Shown here: piece by piece, positions 55,544-64,000 of the stretch
Layout: every line of letters begins with the position of its first letter
Position numbering within the stretch: position 1 is the first letter of the stretch
NCBI GenBank assembly: GCA_001692895.1
Contig: KV748193.1
Coordinates: 62,001 to 126,000, forward strand
Length of the DNA stretch: 64,000 nt
From: Cenococcum geophilum 1.58
Lineage: Eukaryota > Ascomycota > Dothideomycetes > Gloniales > Gloniaceae
Direction: 5' to 3'
The notes under the pieces: model-generated
The model's input: only the letters and a program-made list of their open reading frames with translations
Told to the model about the DNA's origin: nothing
Database searches by the model: none
Translations under genes and position numbers: made by a program

Positions 55544-57030
55544 ATGGCCGAATAAGCCCTAATACCCAGATACTCTAGGAGCTTAAAGACTCTCGCACAC
55601 CTACAGTCACCGCTAAGGAAACGCAGATACCCTCTATAATAGTTATAATACTACTAAAAAGCAGCCGGAACCCCTCTAGCCCTACTTAGGCTAATTAGAA
55701 GATTAAGCGCTAGAGGTAACTCTAAGATCTTCCTTTAAGCTAGAAATGCTAGAGGAATACACTAACGCGTTTAACTAGGGAACCAACTAGAACCCTCCCG
55801 GAAGACCATCGGCCTATAATTAGTATAGTAGTAGTATATAGACTACTTACGAGCCAAATAGGCCTACCCCTTTAGGTAATTTAAACTAACTACTAACTTA
55901 AGACTTAAACCTTGTAGGGAAATCTATACTAGCTATTGGTACTAATACTACCTTTATAGCCGGAGCTTCCCTAAGGCCGAGGTTAGAAAGTTAAGAGCCC
56001 TAAACTAATGTTCTTTAAGATAGATATTAGGAAGCTGCCGTAAGGCTCTTAAAAGCTATACGGGAAGGAGCTACTAATAAATATATTAGAAACCTTTAGA
56101 GGCAGGTCTAGATTTAGTAGAGCTTAATCTAAGCTAGATAAAATCTTTTATAACCTGGCTAAGGCTAAGGGCTTCTTAGGAACTACCTAGTACCTATTTA
56201 TAAATAGAAAAAGGATATAGACTGACTAGTTAAGGCCTTTAATGGTTTAAAACTCCGCCATAGACCTAACGCCTAGTAGTTGGACGATTAGGTTTATAAG
56301 GTAGACAACTTTTTTAAAATGCTGATAATATAAAATAATATTAAAGAGCGTATATACTAGATTATTAGCAAGATTAAAGACTAATTACTAAACCAGATCG
56401 CACTTAATTAGCTTAATAAAGAGTAAATTACTATATAGCTATAGCTATAAACCTTTCTAAAGAAATGGACTTAAGATCCGTATATTATATAATATAATAA
56501 TACAGAGCTATTCTAGAATAAGACACAGCTTAATTGCCACGACTTCCGCTAGTTTATGAACTTTATAGAAACTCGTGCTTAATAGATAAATTTAGAGCCC
56601 TTTAAAAATAAGAACGGTAGTATTTATAAGAAAGAGAAGATTGGGTTTATCTAGGCTAGAATTAAGCTAGTAATTTATAATAAAATAAAGCGCGTAGGAG
56701 CCCTATTACGGATTACTATATATATAGATTTTAAACAAGCGGTTCTAAACGCTAAAGATACAGTAAGGAACTAGACCTCTTCTGGTAGGAAGCTAAGGGG
56801 TTACTAAAAACGTAGGTACTTTAATAGTAATATAGGGTAGACCTAACCTTTAAAAAAGCCGTTCTTAAAAAGAACTTTAAAAGGGTTAAAGGTAGGGGCC
56901 TTAAATAATAGGAAAGACTTTTAAGGCCAACCTAATACCCGTCCGGCACCTTTATAGAAATACTCTAAGAAGTTAAAAGAAAACTCTAGAGGTAGATTCT
57001 ATTAGAAAAACAAGTAGGGTAATAACCGCA
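55544..57030 (+). pseudogene. GyC Gag relic
   Basis: ATG at 55544 (MAE, stop, ALIPRYSRSL). The region holds a Trp/Gln-poor, RIP-broken frame; a clear zinc knuckle was not found. Assigned by position between the LTR and the protease. Confidence 0.55.
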
Positions 57031-57149
57031 CTAATAATCTAAAAAAAAAAGCCCTAGTTATAGACATTTCTTAGCTGCAACTAGGGTAAGATATAGAAGG
57101 AAAGACTCTTTATATTGCTGTTAAGCTAGAAATAACACTTTCTATAGGT

Positions 57150-60100
57150 AAGGTATAACAGCTCTAAGTACTATATAATAGCGGCGCCAAAATTAATCTT
57201 ATATAATATAATTTGGTAAAAGAGTATAAACTTATCCCATTATAAAGGTGGCGGAAACCTATTATAGGCTTCTTAGATAAGCATTAGATTAAGCTATATA
57301 GTGCCTATAAGCTTATAGTGTTAGTAGCTAATATATACAACTGCACTAAGGTAGTCGGCCTATAACCCTTCTGGGCGGCTAACTTTATAAGTTATAATCT
57401 TATCCTTAAATACCCTTAGCTTATAAAAGCAGATCCTAAGATAAGCTTTAAAACTAGAGCCTTTAAATCGTAGAACGATAAAGATTTAAAAGGGCGTATA
57501 TTACTAATAAGCCTAAAGGACATCCTAGAGAATGTAGCCCTAGGTAAAATAGTATACGCTTTATACCTAAAGGAGTATTAAATCTAACCCCTATTTAATA
57601 ATAAAATAGGTATAGAGCCTAGTATAGGTAATAACCTCTTTATAATAGAGACCCTATAGGGAACTACCGGATAGGTCGCGGAGACATTATAGGGAGGTAG
57701 CGATCTTAAGGATCTTATAAGATACTTTAACCGTTATAGGTTACTCTACCTTAAGCAATATACAAAAAGTATACTATAGCATCTTAAGCGCTACATTAAG
57801 GATTTCCCTACCCTCTACTAGCTACTATATAAAATAGTATAATATACGGTGGCAACTATATACAAGTAACTACTATAGCGTATAATACTGCTTATAAGTA
57901 TCCTAAGGGAGCTCCGGGACCTACCTAATAATAATATAGAGGATAAACGCGACCCTAATTTATTAAATATTCTAGTAGGCCTAAGGGACTTACTAAGGGT
58001 ATTTTTAGGTAGGAGAGCTAAAGTCCTACTATAGAACTTGGAGTACAATTATATAATTAATCTAAAAGAAGGCAAATAACCGCCGAACCTTTTTATCTAT
58101 AACCTCTTGCGTGAAGAGCTTGAGATTGTATAGGAGTACCTTAATAGGTTACTAGAAAAGGGGTAGATCTAGCCTAATAAGTCGCCGGCAGGCGTACTAA
58201 TCCTCTTTATTTTAAAACTAGATGAAACTATAAGGCTATACGTAGACTATTACGGTCTTAATAAGATTATAATTAAGAACTGTTACCTACTACTACTAGT
58301 TAGTAAAATGCTGGATTAACTATTTAGGGCGAAGATCTTTACGAAGCTGGATCTATAAGACGCCTACTATAGGCTCTGTATTAAAGAAGGGGATAAGTAA
58401 AAGACCGCTTTTAAGACCTAATATAGCCACTTTAAGTATCTGGTGATGCCTTTTAGGCTAGCTAATACGCCTGCGATATTCCAATCGTATATTTATCAAG
58501 CCTTAGGGGGACTAGTTAACCGTATATATATTATCTATTTAGATAACATCTTAATCTACTTAGAAGATAAGGATTAATATAAGCAATACGTTCGCGAAGT
58601 GCTGGAACATTTAAATAATTAGGGCCTCTACGCTAAGGCGTTAAAGTATATCTTTAATACTAAGCAGGTTAAGTTCCTAGGTTATATTATAACGCTTATA
58701 GGTATAGTTATAGACCTAATACGGGTGTAGATAATCTAGAAGTGGCCGGAGCTAAAGAGCTACTAGGATGTTTAAGTATTCCTAAACTTTACCAATTTCT
58801 ATAGGCGCTTTATCTATAACTACTTAGACGTTACCTAATACCTATTTAACTATATTACGGAAGCTTCCTAAGACCTAACCTAAGGAGTAAAAAGCTTAAA
58901 GGTGGTAAGGAAGAAAACTAAAAAGGGACTAACTAAATAGTATAAGCTATAGTTATAGCTTAAAAAGGTTTAGAAGGCCTTTTAGGAACTTCGCGTAAAG
59001 TTTATAAAAGCTTTATTACTATAGCATTTCGACCTAGATTAGCTATTAATAATAATTACTAATATATTAAATTTTGCCCTTATTAGTATCCTACTATAAC
59101 CTAATAGGCATCTAGACGCTACCTAGCTCTATTAAAGACTAGTAGTATTTTATAGTAGAAAATTCTAGGGACCTAAAGTTAGGTATTATACCTATAATAA
59201 GGAACTGCTGGCTATAGTTAACTGCTTTAAATAGTGGCGACACTACCTTAAGTACGCGAGCCATACTACTTGTATACTCTTAAATTACTATAATTTACTC
59301 TACCCTATAACTATAAAGAAGCTTATACCTTAATAAGCCAGATAGGCAAAGGAGCTCACGCGATTTAATTTTAAGATTAAATATAAGATAGGGGAAAACA
59401 ACCCTGCTAATAGACTATTATAACGGCCAGACTATACCAAAGGCTTTAAAACGGAAGAAGGAAAATAGATAATAGATATTTTACTCCCTGTATTATAGAA
59501 TAAGCTCTGGGTATAAGATGCTTAAGTACCTATAGCTCTATATACTAAGTCTTAGGCAGTGTAAGCCTTATTAGTTTCTACTAACGTTCTAGCTAGTACC
59601 CGGTCCGTTACTAATAAAGGTCCGAATATACCTAAACAGGATATCCCTAATATATTCTTGGAACCTAGTACTATACTATCCCTAATTACTAAGCTATCCC
59701 CTTAAACTAATAGCGAAGCCATAGAGTAATCGGAACTTAGAGCCCTATAATAACTAAAGGACTTTAACCTTATAGCGGCCTTCCTAATATACGCGTATTA
59801 AAGAGTTATAAGATCTATAGTACTATCTAGTCTTGTACTTAAAGTAGTATAAAACGAAACAGCTTTTACCCGGGAACTATTTAAAAGGTTAACGGATTTT
59901 ATCTATAAGGTATAACGGAGGGACGCTTCCTATATTATTCTTAATGCGGAAGTAAACCGGAAACGTAATAGAAAGGAAGCTGCTAGGCGCCACTATTAGG
60001 AACTAGACCCGATGGGCCTACTATATAAAGGTAGTAAGGTTTAGGTGCTATAAGAAGCAAATCTACGACAGAAGATTTTTATAAAGAATTATAATAATCC

Positions 60101-61140
60101 TCTAGGCGGCCACTATAGTTAAGTAAAAATAGTATAATTATTTTAGCGTAAATACTATTAGCTAAGGCTTAATTAGGAAGTAAAGGAGGACATTAGCTAT
60201 TACAAGAAGTGTTTTTAAAGTTGATTAGCCGCACTCTATTATTATTAATAAGGGCAGCGTCTTTATAAGCCAGTACTGGTTAAATCTATACTTTTATTTA
60301 AAGATAGACCACTATTATAGTATAGCTTTTTATCTATAAACGGACGGGCAAACAGAACGCTAGAACTAGGAACTAGAGTCTTACCTACAAATATATTTAA
60401 ACTACTAGTAAGATAACTAGTGCGAGCTACTTCTATACGCGGAGTATGCTTATAATTTAAAGTAATATATATCGCATAAGTATACACTAATCCAGATTGC
60501 CTATAGCGTTTAACTATCTAGGTTTAATAGTATACCCAATAATTACTGGCTAAGGCTGTATAATTAGTTATAGGATCCTACTAGGAAGTTTAAGGACATT
60601 CACCAAAGAGTATAAGGATACCTCTAGAAATGGAAGGAGTAATGGAAGTATGCGAAGTAGAGCCTATAAGATACCTAAGAGTAGTAGAGACTTTAGTATA
60701 ACTATAAGCACCAGGATAAGCATTTCGGAGTAGGCGATAAGGTTCTATTATATTTAATAAATATTAAGACCTGTAAACTATTAAAGAAGCTTAATATAAG
60801 ATACCTAGGTCCCTTCTAAGTTAAGGAATAAATTAGCAAGCTAGCCTATCGTCTCTAGCTACCCCTATTTATAGCCTATGTATATCTAGTGTTTTATATA
60901 AACCTACTAGAGCTATAGTATAGACTACCGCCAGAAAAGAACTTCTGTCTAGGCCCAATTGAACACCCTAAGATGGTGGGCGAGCGGTATAAGGTTAAAG
61001 CTATACTACGCTATAAATCTATTAAGAATAAGCTTTAATTTAAAGTTAAATAGCTAGGCTAACCCGCTAAGGACTCTATATAAGAACCAGAGGATTACCT
61101 TAATCATTACGAAGATATTTTAAAAGAATATTAGGACTAA
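57150..61140 (+). pseudogene. GyC Pol: protease, RT, RNase H, deleted integrase, chromodomain
   Basis: Protease: LYNSGAKINLI (57176-57210), Asp now Asn, then YKLIVLVANIYNCTKVVGLQ. RT: LNRLLEKG, stop, I (58140-58170), SPAGVLILFILKLDETIRLY (58190), IFTKLDL, then NRIYIIYLDNILIYLEDKD (58520-58575) with one Asp kept. RNase [17 protein letters not shown] (59180). Integrase: the zinc-region end (CYKKCFKV-like) passes directly into IIINKGSVFISQYWLNLYFY (60240-60290), then TDGQTER (60340) with the Glu. The ~70 residues that carry the first catalytic Asp are missing. Chromodomain: RYKVKAILRYKSIKNKL to EPEDYLNHYEDILKEY (60985-61125). Confidence 0.85.
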
Positions 61141-61517
61141 GGTCCACAATCTATAAATTATAAAAAGCGCTCTAATACTACGGTGTTATCGCAACCTATA
61201 AAGAAAGCTTATAGTAGGCCGTAAAAGGCCCTAAAGAGTAAATAGGTTAAATTAGATATAGTACAGATAAGCTCTGAAAACTATAGGGATAGGGCTACAG
61301 CCTAAGGCAAGATAGGTCCTTAGCCTTTTCACGTACATAGCATAGAGTTAATAGGGTATTTTGCTAGAATTGTATTCCTATTTATTAATCTATATTAAGA
61401 ATATAGTTCCTAGGGCTTCTAAGCCCTTTCTAAAAGCCTTATAAGGCCTTTCTAAGCACCTAATTAAGGTCCTTAATTGCTACTATATATAAGAACGAAT
61501 CCTAAAAGTCTAAACCA

Positions 61518-62665
61518 TAAATGCCTAATCTAAAAAGCCACTATGCCTTATTATTAGGAGTAGGATCAGTATCTATTGGGCTATTAAGTAATAGCTAATG
61601 AGAATGGGATCCAGATCCCTTAGTAGGCGTATAAGTAGGCATAAAAATAGAGGCAGGATAATAAGGTATAGCTAGGGCAAAGACTCTTAAATGCTTAACA
61701 CTAATATTAGGTCTAAACCAATACTAATAAAGCTCTTAGAGAGTGAGCTTATAGTCAATAAAGACACGCTTAAGCCTAAAATAAATAGAGATATTAGCTA
61801 GCTAGTATAATCCAGAACCACTAAGACCTTGCTACGGCAACTGTTAGTTACCTATCCGCTAGGTACCTAAAGGGTAACCTACCTAATACCGTATTATATT
61901 ATGCTCTTTTAAAACTTAACGTATATACGCGAACTCCTTTCTATAGTAGACAGCAACCTTCTTCTTATTACCCCCATCCTACACTCTATCCTTAGTATAT
62001 TAACCTTACTCTTACATTAAGCGTTACTAGCTAGCTTACTGGAAATTATGGGCAGTGTAGATAGCTATAGCATAGTCTTAAATTCGGCTAAGTTATTTAG
62101 CATTTATACTAGAATAAGAGAGAGCCTAGGCGATAGAGTAGTTAAGGACATTAAAGGAACGTCGCCACTTAGGCCTAGGCTATTAAAGCTTAAAGTTAGT
62201 AATAGAAATCTATTAAGAATAGAAAAGCTTACCTTAACGCAACTACCGCTCTTAGTACGCATGCATTAATTATAAGGACTAAAGGTATTAGATCTAACGT
62301 AGCGCGTCTTATTATAAGCCTCCAAAATCCTATTATTAGATTTCTGGTCTTTTAAAGACGTATAGGCAAAATTATTTAGGTAGGACTAGTACTAGTTGCG
62401 AGTTAGCGGAGGTTAGGGTTCTATATATAAAGGTAGGGCTAAAATATACTATAGAATCTGCTTAGAAGAGCAGTTAGTAGGAGAATAAAGAGGTATATTA
62501 AATTATTGATAGAAAAGAAGAAAATCTTAATAATATATTAAAGATACGTCCAAAATTGGACGAAGGTTGATAATGGGAAAGTGAGGTGTTAAGGAAAAGG
62601 AGCAGCTTGATAAGTAAAGGTGTCCTTATACTTTACCGTCTAATACCCTTTTAGTAAATAGCCGC
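61518..62665 (+). pseudogene. unidentified long coding relic 3
   Basis: From ATG 61518 one plus-strand frame runs about 380 codons if TAA/TAG are read as lost Gln/Arg/Trp codons: MPNLKSHYALLLGVGSVSIG, EWDPDPLVGV, RAKTLKCLTLILGLNQY, YNPEPLRPCYGNC, YANSFL, ATFFLLPPSYTLSLVY, AYWKLWAV, LRTLKERRHLGLGY, NYLGRTSTSCELAEVRVLYI, IIDRKEENLNNILKIRPKLD. No family recognised. The minus strand is also fairly open from 62270 to 61480, so strand choice is not certain. It lies just past the GyC chromodomain and could be an extra GyC ORF or an unrelated gene. Confidence 0.4.
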
Positions 62666-63374
62666 AACTTTGCCAATATAACTTCGTTACAATAATGTTA
62701 TTTAAAAGGAAGGAAATATAAGTATATGTTATCTAACTATCACTTCCTTATAAAAAACTGAGTACGCGGCCGGGGGAAGGTAATTAAGACGTTAATTAAA
62801 GACGTATATGGGTTAAATTGTACCTAAAACGATACTATAGTATTAAAGAACAACGTTATAGACGTTCTTGATAATTGTATAATAGCTATAGGTGCTATTA
62901 CGAAGTATCCCTCCTATTTGCTAGGTAGTAGAGCTATGCTAAATATACGGCACAGAACTATTAGATTTGAAAGTATATACACTAGATCTTAGGAGATAAG
63001 TCTCCTTAATTAACTAATTAATACCTTAACCGCATCTAATAGCCTAAGGGTAGATACGGGAATAATGTGTTAGTGACGCAGAGGATTATATAAAATAATT
63101 ATAGATTATATCTTAATAGTTAAAGACGACGGTAAGCTAAGGCTCTGTACATTAAATCCCATACTAAAAGGTTCTATAAAACTATACTAGAATACTAAAT
63201 TGCCTATAATACTTATAATTGATTATAGACCGGTATAAAGGCTTAGAAGTAGAGTTGTATAAAAACTTTTACCGCATATGCAACCTTACCAAAAGGTGGC
63301 GCCGCACTTTAAAACTTACGCATACCCATCTTCCTATCAAAAACAATCGATTTTCAGACTCTCAAGACCTAATT
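62666..63374. other. no supported feature
   Basis: Mixed AT-rich sequence with scattered short open stretches but no convincing frame, terminal repeat or LTR. Confidence 0.4.
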
Positions 63375-63485
63375 CCTACTGCCTAGCAAGCTAGAGGCGG
63401 ATTCATTTGCCTTTTTACCCCCTTTTTACCCAAGAGAAAATTCTCTTAAGGGGTGGTTCTAGCTTGTAAGCGAGGCAGGGGTAGG
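63375..63485. repeat. imperfect inverted repeat (foldback)
   Basis: Left arm 63375-63395 (CCTACTGCCTAGCAAGCTAG) pairs with right arm 63459-63485 (CTAGCTTGTAAGCGAGGCAG then GGGTAGG), with a bulge. A smaller near-palindrome, AAGAGAAAATTCTCTT, sits in the loop (63432-63447). Could be a small MITE or a regulatory foldback. Confidence 0.6.
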
Positions 63486-63499
63486 AACACCAAAACATC

Positions 63500-63903
63500 A
63501 AAACATAGACTTTTCCTAGGTTTCTCTTCTATAAAAAGCAAAAGCCTAATAAAATAGGGGGTGTAGGTATTTTTCTATATCTCCTTTAGTCAGATTTTCT
63601 TTAGTAAGAGAAGGATTGCCTTTTCGGGCTTTTTTGCTAGTAAAAGCCTAATAAGTCCTTTTTTCTAGTAGTTTTTTCTACTTCTAATAGAGAAGAAAAT
63701 AACTACTATAGTCTTTTTACCCAGTTTTTCTACTACCTTTTAGTCTAATTTCCCCAGAAGCTCTCTAGTAGAGTTAGTAAGGAAAAAGGATATAGAAGGA
63801 TAGTAAAAACTAGGAAGGCTTTTTACCTAGTTTTTCACCTCTGTGCTAGGAGATAAGAGACCTAAGGAGGTTATTATCTACTGCAAAAACTAGGAAACCC
63901 CCC
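63500..63903. other. pyrimidine/T-rich segment with local repeats
   Basis: Recurring CTTTTTACCYAGTTTTTC and AAAAACTAGGAA motifs; no gene seen. Confidence 0.4.
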
Positions 63904-63938
63904 CTATAAGCTATAAGCTATAAGCTATAAGCTATAAA
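63904..63938. repeat. CTATAAG heptamer array
   Basis: Nearly five direct copies of the 7-bp unit CTATAAG, immediately upstream of the ATG at 63946. Confidence 0.85.
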
Positions 63939-63945
63939 ACACAAA

Positions 63946-64000
63946 ATGCCAAAGGTAAAGGCTACTAAGCCTTAAATAAAGCCTCCTATAAAGATAAGCG
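63946..64000 (+). pseudogene. start of a possible transposase-like ORF, cut by window end
   Basis: ATG followed by MPKVKATKP, a stop, IKPPIKIS. The basic Lys/Pro-rich start resembles N-termini of fungal pogo/Fot-type or piggyBac transposases, but only 18 codons are visible. The upstream leader is not RIP-saturated. Very tentative. Confidence 0.2.

Larger units (their letters stand above)
55132..61400 (+). mobile_element. GyC, Ty3/Gypsy chromovirus, 3' LTR not found
   Basis: Probable 5' LTR followed by gag, protease, RT, RNase H, integrase and chromodomain on the plus strand. No second copy of the LTR was found by eye before the window end, so the right end is approximate. It sits inside GyB-3. 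The integrase carries a deletion. Confidence 0.8.

Noticed and set aside
57818..60487. Minus-strand frames at 57818 and 60263
   Set aside because: Shadows of GyC pol.

Overview
This window looks like a transposon graveyard from a filamentous ascomycete (Pezizomycotina-type) genome. It is very AT-rich. Almost every recognisable reading frame is peppered with TAA/TAG where Gln or Trp codons would be expected, and repeat copies differ mainly by C-to-T and G-to-A changes. That is the signature of repeat-induced point mutation (RIP). I found no intact conventional gene, rRNA, tRNA or CRISPR array. Assignments below come from reading frames, motifs, paired LTRs and target-site duplications (TSDs) by eye; no database search was possible.

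Layout. (1) 1-4819: truncated minus-strand Ty3/Gypsy element, family GyA. (2) 4900-8764: two convergent, degraded multi-exon genes of unknown function. Their introns share an 11-bp periodic repeat that carries CTAAC-like branch sites; this is the least expected feature of the window. (3) 8861-27708: an old Gypsy element (GyB-1) split by three insertions: a hAT-like non-autonomous element (9591-11531), a 5.1-kb composite element holding a piggyBac transposase relic (13071-18206), and a complete second GyB copy (GyB-2, 19559-25433, TSD TAAGC). (4) 27709-33660: a Gypsy gag/protease remnant, a possible LTR, and long unidentified coding relics. (5) 33665-41945: complete minus-strand Gypsy of the Tf1-like chromovirus type (GyD, TSD ATTCT), carrying minisatellites. 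(6) 41982-55115: minus-strand GyB-3, split by a 1.3-kb TRIM-like element (45034-46336, TSD TTAAT), by complete GyA-1 (46908-54939, TSD ATAGT) and by GyC. (7) 55132-61400: GyC, a chromovirus with an integrase deletion and no 3' LTR found. (8) 61518-64000: an unidentified coding relic and a possible DNA transposon start.

The same minisatellite-rich module (ACCT arrays, 20-bp and 12-bp repeats around a GCGGGGACCCGAT core) occurs in three unrelated hosts: the hAT-like element, the piggyBac composite and GyD. The nesting gives a relative order: GyB-1 and GyB-3 are old; GyB-2, GyA-1, TRIM and the DNA elements came later.
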